DNA of 64,000 bases from Xanthocytophaga flava (GTDB taxonomy: Bacteria; Bacteroidota; Bacteroidia; Cytophagales; 172606-1): NCBI RefSeq assembly GCF_030068545.1, contig NZ_JASJOR010000003.1:421066-485065 (forward strand), given 5' to 3'. The position numbers were made by a program, and so were the translations under genes. Shown piece after piece: positions 55,567 through 63,758 of this stretch (positions are counted from its first letter, which is position 1; each line of letters opens with the position of its first letter). Under the pieces are notes generated by a model. It had not been told where the DNA came from. It was given only the letters and a program-made list of their open reading frames with translations, and made no database searches.

Positions 55567-56655
55567 ATGAAAGTATGCATCCTTTTCGTGTTTTGGTTGT
55601 CAGTGCTAGGCATCGGCTTGCTGGCTGGAGCTTGTAAGCGACAGGACTCTGTCTCACAAACGCCTGATACAACCGCTGCCCAACGACCAGGCTTCTACAT
55701 ACAGGGGCGGTTCCTGTATGATCACTGTGGCAACCAGGTCCTGTTGCGGGGAGTCAACAAGATGAACGTATGGACCGACCGAACAGGGAGCTCCTTCGCC
55801 CAGATTGCCCAAACCGGTGCCAATTGTGTTCGGATTGTCTGGCTTGCCCACGAGGAAAACGGGCAACCTACGTCAGCGGCTGAACTGGACAATCTGATTA
55901 CGCTTTGTGTTGCCCGGCAAATGATTCCGATGGTCGAAGTGCACGATGCCACAGGTGAGTGGAGCAAGCTGGGACAAATGGTTGCATTCTGGAAACGAGC
56001 GGATATTGTACAGCTTATTAAAAAACATGAGCAGTATCTGTTGGTCAATATTGCCAACGAGTGTGGGGATGACCAGGTGACCGATGCGCAGTTTATACAA
56101 GGCTACACAGATGCTGTGCAACAACTCCGGCAGGCGGGTATTCACACGCCGTTGGTGATCGATGGCTCGGATTGGGGAAAAAATCTTGAACAGCTGGTGC
56201 GTGTTGGAGGTGATTTGATACAGGCCGATCCGGCTAAAAACCTGCTGTTTTCGGTACATACTTACTGGCCCATGGCTTTGGGGGCTAATGCACAATTTAT
56301 CAGACAGCAATTTGAAGCTGCTGTCAATGCCAGCCTGCCATTTATCGTGGGTGAGTTTGCCGCTTATGGAGCTTACGCAGGGGATGAGAGTATTTGCGGA
56401 CCCAATGGAAAGGTAGATTACCAGACCATTATCAGCGAAGCTCAACGGCTAGGTATCGGGTGGCTGGCTTGGGAATGGGGACCGGGCAATGCGGGCGGAG
56501 GCGATCCGCTGTGTTCAGTGATGGACATGAGCACAGACGGCCAGTTCACTAATTTGACGGGTTGGGGCAAAGAAACAGCCCTTACCCATACAAATAGCAT
56601 TCAGAAAACGTCCATCCGAGCCCCATTTCTAGTGAATAATTCACAATGTCCTTAA
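55567..56655 (+). CDS. GH5-like cellulase/mannanase-family lipoprotein
   Basis: A clan GH-A glycoside hydrolase, 362 residues. The lipoprotein signal ends LLAGAC (Cys23). The fold is shown by LLRGVNKMNVW, GANCVRIVWLAH and IPMVEVHDATG. The acid/base is Glu165 in NIANECGD, and the nucleophile is Glu263 in IVGEFAAYG. WLAWEWGPGN and HTYWP complete the active site. It probably hydrolyses beta-mannan or beta-glucan from the cell surface. The gene is GC-rich (35 and 31 of 60 bases in two sampled lines, against 21 of 60 in the SDR gene), so it may have come from another lineage. It stands alone, without SusCD. Confidence 0.88.
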   Translation: MKVCILFVFWLSVLGIGLLAGACKRQDSVSQTPDTTAAQRPGFYIQGRFLYDHCGNQVLLRGVNKMNVWTDRTGSSFAQIAQTGANCVRIVWLAHEENGQPTSAAELDNLITLCVARQMIPMVEVHDATGEWSKLGQMVAFWKRADIVQLIKKHEQYLLVNIANECGDDQVTDAQFIQGYTDAVQQLRQAGIHTPLVIDGSDWGKNLEQLVRVGGDLIQADPAKNLLFSVHTYWPMALGANAQFIRQQFEAAVNASLPFIVGEFAAYGAYAGDESICGPNGKVDYQTIISEAQRLGIGWLAWEWGPGNAGGGDPLCSVMDMSTDGQFTNLTGWGKETALTHTNSIQKTSIRAPFLVNNSQCP

Positions 56656-56748
56656 CACGATATCCTTAAAACTGCCGTTGTCCAACAAAACAGGTTGCAT
56701 TTCAATCATCTAAGTAATGATCGCTTATACTGATAACCTTTTGTTAAA

Positions 56749-56768
56749 AATACCTCATTTGAGGTATT
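56749..56768. terminator. Short palindrome after the GH5 gene
   Basis: AATACCTCA and TGAGGTATT pair perfectly with a two-base loop. It is 94 bases beyond the GH5 stop. There is no T run after it, so it may be an operator or simple hairpin. Confidence 0.4.
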
Positions 56769-56928
56769 GACTCTTAAGGAATCTACTCATTGTTTGCTTC
56801 CAGATATAATCAATGGAATAGTTATCCAACCTGCGCATTCTTTTTGGTATATTTGTTACGAAAGGATGCAAAACATGCGTCCATTTACGAGTTAATGGTC
56901 AGGCTATAGCGACACAAACCGACAAACA

Positions 56929-57585
56929 ATGAAGAGAATAGTAGTAGCAATATTGACAATCTTACTCTTGACAAACTACACTAATTGGCAGTCAAGTTCT
57001 GTTGCCAAAAACGATAGATCAGAACTTGTTCTTGGACCAGACAAAGAATTACGTGAAGAGTATGAAAAACAACAAAAATTGAATAAATCAAAATGTTCTT
57101 TTGTTGACCCAGACACTTCTGTGGCTGGTATTAAAATAGGAGATGTAAAAAGTACTTTAGCTATTTTAGGAAAGCAAACTAAATTAGAAGGCGACTCAAC
57201 TCATGTATTTTATTCGAATGACAAAAAACAAAAACTTGGACTGACAGTGCATCCAGGAGACTATTACAGCCAGGTGAGTATTTTCAAAATAGCTTATTCG
57301 GACAACTCTACACAGAACTTCCGACAAATAAATTCAAAGGAATTTAATACTGAAAAAGGAATTAAACTTGGAATAAGCAAAAAGGAAATCATTAAAAAAC
57401 TCGGAACTTGTTATATCGCCAAAGACAGCACAAAAACCAGTATTGAACTTAACTACAGAATTGAGCTTCCAAATGACAGCAAAACAAAACTATTGACGAG
57501 CAACAATATGCCAACTTATTATGCAATTTACAGACTGAAAAATGATAAACTCGATTATATTGAATTTGGCTTTGAATATCCATAG
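56929..57585 (+). CDS. Hypothetical secreted protein
   Basis: A 218-residue protein with a signal peptide (MKRIVVAILTILLLTNYTNW). The mature part is lysine-rich with predicted strands, and VAGIKIGDVKSTLAILGK plus GIKLGISKKEIIKKLGTCYI form two similar blocks, a pattern typical of secreted 'GI.LG....v...LG' repeat proteins. The function is unknown. The leader at 56893-56928 (GTTAATGGTCAGGC then ACCGACAAACA) resembles that of Bacteroidota gene-cassette-like orphans, which is only an impression. Codon use is more AT-rich than in the GH5 gene beside it. Confidence 0.65.
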   Translation: MKRIVVAILTILLLTNYTNWQSSSVAKNDRSELVLGPDKELREEYEKQQKLNKSKCSFVDPDTSVAGIKIGDVKSTLAILGKQTKLEGDSTHVFYSNDKKQKLGLTVHPGDYYSQVSIFKIAYSDNSTQNFRQINSKEFNTEKGIKLGISKKEIIKKLGTCYIAKDSTKTSIELNYRIELPNDSKTKLLTSNNMPTYYAIYRLKNDKLDYIEFGFEYP

Positions 57586-57778
57586 ACAAAAAGAAGCCCG
57601 AACTGCTAGCAGCCGTTTTGCAAAAGTGAACTAGTCACGACTTAATCGGACAGCTAGTGAAAAATTAGTAATCCCTTCACATAAAACCACTTTATTTTAC
57701 GATACTGGACAAGTCCTATTTTTCTTTCACTTTTCTAAAGTGTGTTTTTCTTGGATTAAACGTAGAAAAGTAGTTTTA

Positions 57779-58195
57779 TTAGTCAGCTTTTTTTAACGCT
57801 GTCAAAGGAAGGATTTCAGTTTGTATTTCTCCATCCAGGGTTAACCATTTGCAGATGACATGTGGAATACTAGTCGGGTAAAGACCTGTAACTTTCATAA
57901 CTGGTTTGTCTGAATTCACCTGATGTTTACATAGTACTCTATCCTGTATGTTCATATCGCTTATGTTCATATCACTTTCTTTTCTTTCCACATCCTTTGA
58001 TGAAGAAGGGAATCTGATTTCTTCCGGCTGAAAGATTTCTATTTCCATAAAATACTTTTTGTCAAAATAGGCACAATGGAAAATCTCCTGATTGAACACC
58101 TTATCAGACGTTATATGAATGATGGTCATTTGAGCACCAGACAGAATATTTTCAACAATATCACCTACTTGCAGTCGCGTATTGGCATCTTTCAT
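57779..58195 (-). CDS. Hypothetical protein with two YodC-like units
   Basis: A 138-residue soluble protein. Residues 8-58 (LQVGDIVENILSGAQMTIIH to EIEIFQPEEIRF) follow the YodC/DUF2158 pattern of a small metal-like or SH3-like domain. Residues 85-133 (RVLCKHQVNSDKPVMKVTGL to EILPLTALK) seem to repeat it. The function is unknown; members in other bacteria are single-domain. It is divergent from the TrmO-type gene. Confidence 0.6.
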   Translation of the reverse strand: MKDANTRLQVGDIVENILSGAQMTIIHITSDKVFNQEIFHCAYFDKKYFMEIEIFQPEEIRFPSSSKDVERKESDMNISDMNIQDRVLCKHQVNSDKPVMKVTGLYPTSIPHVICKWLTLDGEIQTEILPLTALKKAD

Positions 58196-58261
58196 TCGTT
58201 AAATAGAGAAGAATATGTTTACAAAGCATAGCCCAATAACGAAGTAAAAATAAATCCTATC

Positions 58262-58303
58262 AATACGTACTAGTACTCAATAATGATCGTATTAGTACGC
58301 ATT
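58262..58303. promoter_or_regulatory. Inverted repeat between divergent genes
   Basis: AATACGTACTAGTAC (58262-58276) and GTATTAGTACGCATT (58289-58303) are inverted copies with two mismatches and a 12-base spacer. They lie 50-90 bases before the start of the TrmO-type gene and 67 bases from the start at 58195, a likely place for an operator. Confidence 0.5.
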
Positions 58304-58352
58304 AACAGGATTTTCAGCTTAGAGTAACTCCCTATGACAAAACAAAAATCAA

Positions 58353-58811
58353 ATGGAAATAAAAATACATTCAGTAGCCATTGTAAAAAACACACGAAAA
58401 ACCCCAACAGATGATTACTGGGAAGGGGTTGTTTCTGAAATTGAATTGGCAGATCATATTCCTACCGAAGCCTTTAATCAGATTTCGGATTTCTCTCATC
58501 TGGAAATAATTTACTACTTCAATCAGGTTGAAGATAGAGATATTGTTTTTTCAGGTCGACCAAGAGGTAATCCCGCTTATCCTTTGGTGGGCATTTATGG
58601 CCAACGAAAAAAAGACAGGCCCAACGCCATTGGCCTGGCCACAGTCGAACTTCTGGAACATAAGGGTAGAACCTTAAAAGTCAAGTACTTAGATGCAATC
58701 GATGGGACGCCTGTATTAGATATAAAACCAGTATTCAAAGAATTTGAGCCAAAGGGGAGCTTAAAACAACCTTCCTGGGTAGAGGATCTAATGAAAAATT
58801 ATTGGGAATAA
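58353..58811 (+). CDS. TrmO/TsaA-family SAM-dependent tRNA methyltransferase
   Basis: A 152-residue protein of the TsaA/YaeB family; TrmO adds an N6-methyl group to threonylcarbamoyladenosine at tRNA position 37 using S-adenosylmethionine. The family motif is GIYGQRKKDRPNAIGLATVELL (split RxxxRPNxIG), followed by YLDAIDGTPVLDIKP. Typical TrmO proteins have about 230 residues with a C-terminal domain; this is the short form, so the exact substrate is not certain. The ATG at 58353 is the first after a stop in frame. Confidence 0.85.
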   Translation: MEIKIHSVAIVKNTRKTPTDDYWEGVVSEIELADHIPTEAFNQISDFSHLEIIYYFNQVEDRDIVFSGRPRGNPAYPLVGIYGQRKKDRPNAIGLATVELLEHKGRTLKVKYLDAIDGTPVLDIKPVFKEFEPKGSLKQPSWVEDLMKNYWE

Positions 58812-58934
58812 CTGTTTTGCCAAATGAAAATTTAGCGAATCCATAAAAGCAAAAGTAAACAGTATTCCGATTCTCAAAGCGATCTGGAACTGTCTTTAGA
58901 GATGTGTATCTAAAGAATATATGGATGAGCGCAA

Positions 58935-59185
58935 AACCCAAGCCTATTCCTTTTATAAGTGTGGGCTTGGGTTTATTTTTGAGAAATTTCTTTAATTATG
59001 TTTGTTTCTTGCTCCAAACATCTCTCTACTTGCGGCTCCTTCATTTTTTGCTTGCCCAAAAAATGAAGCAAAAAAGGGCACCTTTTCCCGATCCTTCGGC
59101 CCGCATGGCCAAGGGCCAACCTCGCGGGAAAAGGATTGCCTACGCACCTACACTTCCGCACACGATTGAAGGCATGTTTGCTCTT
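58935..59185 (+). repeat. Family C intergenic repeat, copy C1, with terminal stem-loop
   Basis: It begins with the stem AACCCAAGCC (58935-58944) and GGCTTGGGTT (58964-58973) plus a T tail, a good terminator for the TrmO gene. Then come ATTTTTGAG, a T-rich stretch, CTTCATTTTTTGCTTGCCC (near 59040-59060) and a conserved right part (GGCCAACCTCGCGGGAAAAG at 59114-59133) shared with C3. A 133-residue open frame (58904-59305) runs through it; its LLHFLLAQKMKQK end recurs in the frame across C2, so it is a repeat by-product. It lies between convergent genes. Confidence 0.75.
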
Positions 59186-59285
59186 TTTGTAGCATATTTT
59201 ATTACTTTTTCAAGGACACCTTTTTACTTAAATTCAGGATTACTCATGTTGGAATCAGTGCTCTGGTATCAACGCTTAAACACTG

Positions 59286-60164
59286 CTACTGATAGAAATA
59301 GGTAATCCCGTAAGGACCCGCATTATAGATTGGATTGGTACAGGTAGCCACCAGACTTGCCGCATACCCGTAACCGCTGTCATAGGAGTAACTGATTGTT
59401 GCACTATAGGGTGTTCCTTGCTGGATGGTATAGCTAGTCACGTTGTTCTTGTACGAAAGCCACAGACCAGGCGTACCTTCTAAACGTCCCACCATGGTCA
59501 CCATGAACCAAAACGCAAGGTTACCTCTGGCAGAAATCCAAGGGCTTATTTTGCCATCATGCCCGGTGGCTTGAATATTGAAGTTTGCCGAGCCGTTTTC
59601 TCCTGTCCGGTAAAGAGTATTCAGGTTGCCATCTGCCAGATAGGTAAAAGCGTAATTGCTATGGGCTCCCGGATATGCAATATGAAAATAAGTAAGCTGA
59701 TTGGATGTATTGTAGGTAAGAGTTTGGCCAAGGTAAAAGCTACCATTGATCAGACAGCTAGCTCCGGTAATCAGGCCATCTGAGTTGGTAGTTACATCGA
59801 TAACTCTGCCATCTGCAGTAGAGGTAACTTTGGTCAGATGATGACTGGCATCATAGCTGAAGTACCAACGAGTGGTAACTAATTGTCCGTCTGAGTAATT
59901 TTTACGAGTAACATCTGCCATACTGGGAAAGGTACTGCCACCCCGGTAATAAAACTGTATAAATTCATTAGCCGATAGAGAAATCCTGGAGATATAGGCA
60001 GACTGAATCTGGATGGGTGGTATAGTAAGGTCAAGCTTAGCTGATTTGTCGGTAACACTGGGCTGCGGCACTATGTCGTTTTCTCGCTGGCAGGAGCTGA
60101 AAAACAAAACAAGGGCTGTTAAAACAGAAAAAAAGAAGATAGTTTTGATTTGAAACGTTTTCAT
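59286..60164 (-). CDS. Lipoprotein with YD-like repeats, unknown function
   Basis: A 292-residue protein with a lipoprotein signal (LVLFFSSC, Cys25). The body has repeated short strands in the style YxYDASHHLTKVTSTADGRV and YNTSNQLTYFHI, resembling YD or DUF4595-type secreted repeats. The C-terminus ends with an aromatic strand (YGITYFYQ). The function is unknown. It is convergent with the TrmO gene, with the family C copy between. Confidence 0.75.
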   Translation of the reverse strand: MKTFQIKTIFFFSVLTALVLFFSSCQRENDIVPQPSVTDKSAKLDLTIPPIQIQSAYISRISLSANEFIQFYYRGGSTFPSMADVTRKNYSDGQLVTTRWYFSYDASHHLTKVTSTADGRVIDVTTNSDGLITGASCLINGSFYLGQTLTYNTSNQLTYFHIAYPGAHSNYAFTYLADGNLNTLYRTGENGSANFNIQATGHDGKISPWISARGNLAFWFMVTMVGRLEGTPGLWLSYKNNVTSYTIQQGTPYSATISYSYDSGYGYAASLVATCTNPIYNAGPYGITYFYQ

Positions 60165-60784
60165 AAAATTTAGATTTGAGAAGTGAAAAAGCGAACGGTT
60201 TACAACTCCTCATGCTTGTCAGAGGGTCTGTTACCCCAGATCCTGGTAGAAGGTTTTGTGGTAACACAACAAAGATAGCCCAACGGCTGGGTGGCATTCA
60301 AGACATGAACATGTGTATTTGACTGTCCGAAAACAGTGTGGCTAGAAGCTAGTATCACCGGAAAACAAAAAAATACCTACCGGGTGGGTTTGCAAGCGCA
60401 TGGATGTATTGATTCAGACTAGTTTGTTTCTCAAAGCTTTGTCAACGGCCTCGGAGCGGGAATGCACCGTAAGCATCCGACTCATACCGTCTTTCATTAG
60501 AGAAAGCTAATTTATACGTTTGTTTTATCATCCTGCAAACCTGGTAACCAAGCAATAGGAGAGAATACGTGACGGAGTGGATGCTTACACTTGTTTGAGG
60601 AACGCCAGAGAGGATATGGATATGATAGATACACAAGTACAATCATCTGAAATGTAAACATTCTTAATGAGTGATTTAGAAGTTTAAATCAGTAATTAGC
60701 AGGCTCATAGAAAATGAATATTTCCATATCCAATACTAAAAATCTCAACTAAACCTTATGTTCCACCTGCTAAAGAATAAATAG
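60165..60784. other. 620-base gap with a possible LuxR relic
   Basis: No complete gene is visible. It must contain the promoter of the lipoprotein gene. GTAAGCATCC (60469) has an inverted partner GGATGCTTAC near 60575. A possible relic of a LuxR-type regulator is described separately at 60414-60492. Confidence 0.4.
60414..60492 (-). pseudogene. Possible C-terminal relic of a LuxR/NarL-type regulator
   Basis: The minus strand reads MSRMLTVHSRSEAVDKALRN and then a stop. VHSRSEAVxKAL is the usual end of NarL/FixJ response regulators after their helix-turn-helix. The preceding DNA no longer encodes the helix-turn-helix in any frame I can join. It may be a chance match. Confidence 0.35.
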
Positions 60785-61144
60785 ATGAGCTTTATCACGA
60801 ATATTATTTTACTTTTTCCTGACATAGAAGATGAACTAGAAAGAATGAAAGAAGTGAATTCTTTTACATATAGAGGCATACTCTTAAATTTAATATCAAT
60901 CAATGAGCCAAATCCAGAGGAATTTGTTACCTGGTATGGAGGAAGGAAAAAACTATCAGGTAATATGTTTATAGGCGCTTACAATTATTTCGATGAAGAA
61001 GGCTTCAGACTACATTTGTTTTCGAATGTTAACTGGGAATCGCCTGAATATGTTCAACTTATAATTAAAAGTGAGGCAGAATGGACATACAAAGTATATA
61101 CTGATGCAGGAAAAACGCTGGTTTATGATTCAATTCTACAATAA
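60785..61144 (+). CDS. Small hypothetical protein
   Basis: A 119-residue soluble protein with an acidic N-terminal half (LLFPDIEDELERMKEVNS) and a strand-rich C-terminal half (YVQLIIKSEAEWTYKVYTDAG). No family was recognised. It has a terminator directly after it. Two more small unknown genes follow on the same strand, which resembles clusters of immunity-like genes. Confidence 0.6.
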   Translation: MSFITNIILLFPDIEDELERMKEVNSFTYRGILLNLISINEPNPEEFVTWYGGRKKLSGNMFIGAYNYFDEEGFRLHLFSNVNWESPEYVQLIIKSEAEWTYKVYTDAGKTLVYDSILQ

Positions 61145-61183
61145 AAAAAGTTTGTTGTCAAACTATTCCACTCAGAACTAGTG

Positions 61184-61216
61184 TAAAAGTCAAGCTCAGT
61201 GTCTGACTTTTGCTTT
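61184..61216 (+). terminator. Rho-independent terminator
   Basis: AAAAGTCA and TGACTTTT form a stem 40 bases beyond the stop at 61144, followed by GCTTTTT. Confidence 0.7.
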
Positions 61217-61336
61217 TTAGGGATACAGAAAACCATTTCAGATAGATTACAATTGAGTATATAGTAAACATTTGGCTAGGAATGTGTTTGCCAGTTAGCC
61301 TAAATAGAATACTTTGCCTACTTATTTATATAAGGT

Positions 61337-61645
61337 ATGTCAGTTTATCATGATGCCGCCATAATTACACTGGAACACTTTTCCGCTGATGAGTTAGTGA
61401 TTGTGCTCTTAACACCCTTAAAAACCAAAATTAAGCTTTCCTTTACAGGAACATATGATTGGGGGTTTACACCCTTTAGTACACAAAATGAATTGTTTGA
61501 TCTTCATGTATATGATAAAAGGGTGGCTGTTCCTCAAACCGTGGCAGATGATAATGATATTCCCGAGTCTTATTTAAAGGCAATAGAGAAGTATAATTAT
61601 GAAACCCTTCAAGGAAAATTTGTCATTGCGGGACGGATGAAATAA
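61337..61645 (+). CDS. Small hypothetical protein
   Basis: A 102-residue soluble protein with beta-rich content (DELVIVLLTPLKTKIKLSF). No family was recognised. It is 17 bases before the next gene on the same strand, so the two should form one transcript. Confidence 0.6.
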   Translation: MSVYHDAAIITLEHFSADELVIVLLTPLKTKIKLSFTGTYDWGFTPFSTQNELFDLHVYDKRVAVPQTVADDNDIPESYLKAIEKYNYETLQGKFVIAGRMK

Positions 61646-61662
61646 TTTAGAATATAAATAGT

Positions 61663-62121
61663 ATGCCTCAATACATAGATTCCTATTATTTAGTTGATAG
61701 CAGACAATCAAAGCTGATCTATGATTTTTTTGAACGATTTTCTTTTGTAAAAAGCGAGATGTCCGATGAGTATCCTATTCCTCAATATTCGGATGATCCG
61801 GAAAAAGTATTTTATTTGGATTCAGAATTACTTTTGTATTTGGAAAATAATGATGCCTCTGATTATATTATTTATTGGGGAAATTTGGACGAAACATCAG
61901 AAATTAAGCAGTTTACGCTACAGTATACAAACGATGGAAAGATGATTTTTGGGGTATCAATTTTTGGAAATGAACCTGGCTCAGTTGAAAGTATCCTCTT
62001 GTTTAAAAAGGTCAAAAACTATCTAAATTCTCAAACGGCTTGTATTACTGTTGAAGAGCCACCTCCAATAAGCACACTAGAGTTTATTAATTTTTGTAAG
62101 AAAAGATACATTCCAGGATAG
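61663..62121 (+). CDS. Small hypothetical protein
   Basis: A 152-residue acidic, soluble protein with no signal or membrane segment (MPQYIDSYYLVDSRQSKL start; FINFCKKRYIPG end). No family was recognised. It is co-transcribed with the gene at 61337 and ends 15 bases before a minus-strand gene relic. Confidence 0.6.
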   Translation: MPQYIDSYYLVDSRQSKLIYDFFERFSFVKSEMSDEYPIPQYSDDPEKVFYLDSELLLYLENNDASDYIIYWGNLDETSEIKQFTLQYTNDGKMIFGVSIFGNEPGSVESILLFKKVKNYLNSQTACITVEEPPPISTLEFINFCKKRYIPG

Positions 62122-62135
62122 GAGAAATATAATTA

Positions 62136-62354
62136 CTAATGTTTCCATGCCTGACTATACCATTCTTCATCTCCAAACGGATTGCGCCACTTGATGTTAT
62201 GCTTACTTATATAAGAAGGCAGGTGCCCTGCTAGATGGGATTCACCCTGCTCATAGCCAGCAAATTAAACGAACTTGTTTAACGAATGTCCTTCCAGTAC
62301 AGCTCTAATGTAAGCATGCAATGAACAGCCTTGCTTATATTGTCCGCTCTTCGA
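62136..62354 (-). pseudogene. C-terminal relic of an unknown gene
   Basis: On the minus strand, the frame from 62354 reads SGQYKQGCSLHAYIRAVLEG then HSLNKFV, a stop (TAA at 62265-62267), then FAGYEQGESHLAGHLPSYIS and KHNIKWRNPFGDEEWYSQAW to a final stop at 62136. Upstream the frame has further stops but scattered coding-like words (RIDRMFQ, MELAFEER in another frame). This is the end of a decayed gene. I do not recognise the family; NPFGDEEWY looks like a C-terminal enzyme or toxin tail. Confidence 0.7.
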
Positions 62355-62649
62355 ATGCTAATTCCATCCTAATGAGGATTGAAACATCCTATCTATCCGC
62401 TATGCCCCATATAGGTAATCTACCTACTGCAAAATACGCCTAAATCCGGGTGAATCTGTCTGATAGTGGCAGACCTTTGTAGAGTTAGTAATGGTCGCAC
62501 TACACCCAATTGGCATGACAAAATAAGCAGAGAAGCCCATCCACATATACAATCTGACTACAACAAATACCAATTGAGATACATTTCATTGGACTGCAAT
62601 TCAGAATTTTGTACTTGAAAGTTATTCAGTTTTAAAAACAATAAAAAAT

Positions 62650-63627
62650 ATGCAAAAAAGAAAATTAGGAAATAGCGGATTAGAAGTTTCCGCATTGGGC
62701 TTTGGCTGTATGGGTTTAAACTTTTTGGACGGCAAAGGAATAGAGGAAAAAGAAGCCATAGCATTACTCCGCAATGCAGTTGAAAGAGGCATCACATTTT
62801 TCGATACCGCAGAAGCCTACGGACCTTACACCAATGAAGAAATTGTTGGCGAAGCACTTCAACCGTTGCGTGAAGAGGTAGTCATCGCAACAAAATTTGG
62901 TTGTAAAAATGCCAGCCCGGCTGTAGGTCTGGACAGCAGACCCGAAACAATCAGAGCAGTAGCCGAAGCCTCTTTAAAAAGATTAAGAACAGACTGCATT
63001 GATTTGTTTTATCAGCATAGGGTTGATCCCAATGTTCCGATAGAAGATGTTGCAGGAACAGTAAAAGATCTGATCCAAGAGGGCAAAGTAAAATATTTCG
63101 GTTTATCGGAGGCCGGTGTGAAAACCATTCGCAAAGCACATTCCATTCAGCCTGTATCGGCATTGCAAAGCGAATATTCTTTATTTTGGCGTGAACCCGA
63201 AGCAGAAATTATACCTACATTGGAAGAGTTGGGAATTGGCTTTGTGCCGTTCAGTCCTCTGGGCAAAGGTTTCCTCACGGGTATCATCAACGGAAAATTG
63301 GAGGCTGTAGACCGAAGAAATATACTTCCTCGTTTCAGTGAAGAAAACATCAAAGCCAATATGGTTTTAGTGGATGCACTTTCTGAAATTGCCAAACAAA
63401 AAAACATCACACTGGGACAATTGTCACTGGCCTGGCTCCTGGCTCAAAAATCTTTCATTTCGCCAATACCAGGGACTACAAAATTGCATCGTTTAGAAGA
63501 AAACATTGGCAGTACAAATGTTGTGTTCACAGCGTATGAGCTTGCAAAAATCGACACCACGGTAAACGGAATTACACTTGTGGGCGACCGCTATCCCGAG
63601 TTTTTGGCAAAACAAATAGACAAATAA
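62650..63627 (+). CDS. Aldo/keto reductase
   Basis: An NADPH-dependent reductase of the (beta/alpha)8 AKR family, 325 residues. The catalytic tetrad is visible: Asp52 (FFDTAEAYG), Tyr57, Lys82 (VIATKFG) and His123 (FYQHRVDP). The C-terminal cofactor site is in ISPIPGTTKLHRLEENIGS. The protein matches the YakC-like or AKR13 group by eye and should reduce aldehydes or ketones in the cytosol. The start ATG at 62650 gives the standard MQKRKLGNSGLEVS. An SDR fragment follows 13 bases later, so an operon of two oxidoreductases once existed here. Confidence 0.96.
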   Translation: MQKRKLGNSGLEVSALGFGCMGLNFLDGKGIEEKEAIALLRNAVERGITFFDTAEAYGPYTNEEIVGEALQPLREEVVIATKFGCKNASPAVGLDSRPETIRAVAEASLKRLRTDCIDLFYQHRVDPNVPIEDVAGTVKDLIQEGKVKYFGLSEAGVKTIRKAHSIQPVSALQSEYSLFWREPEAEIIPTLEELGIGFVPFSPLGKGFLTGIINGKLEAVDRRNILPRFSEENIKANMVLVDALSEIAKQKNITLGQLSLAWLLAQKSFISPIPGTTKLHRLEENIGSTNVVFTAYELAKIDTTVNGITLVGDRYPEFLAKQIDK

Positions 63628-63639
63628 AAGCTTGCAGTA

Positions 63640-63690
63640 ATGCAAAATCTTAAAGGAAAATAATAGTTGTTACAGGTGCAAGCAGTGGAA
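63640..63690 (+). pseudogene. 5' fragment of an SDR gene, broken next to a repeat copy
   Basis: ATG at 63640 reads MQNLKGK. After a missing base it continues IIVVTGASSG (to 63689), the first strand and cofactor motif of a short-chain dehydrogenase. The coding sequence stops there, and family A flanking sequence begins by about 63705 (compare CTTTTCTG near 63713 with the A1 flank at 1903). The rest of the gene is gone, so the repeat end is also the break point. It stands 13 bases after the aldo/keto reductase stop. Confidence 0.7.
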
Positions 63691-63758
63691 AGCTCCTCAT
63701 CGTGTTCCATAACTTTTCTGAAAATGAGTCCAGTAAATAAAGGAAAAGCAACCTTTCC

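Noticed and set aside
58904..59305. 133-residue open frame
   Set aside because: It spans the family C stem-loop and element; the residues follow the repeat, not a conserved protein.
60442..60642. 66-residue open frame, minus strand
   Set aside because: It is the wrong frame for the LuxR-like relic and shows no domain.
62367..62385. TCCTAATGAGGATTGAAAC resembles the end of a CRISPR repeat
   Set aside because: Only one copy is present; no second repeat within 100 bases on either side and no cas gene. It overlaps a gene relic.
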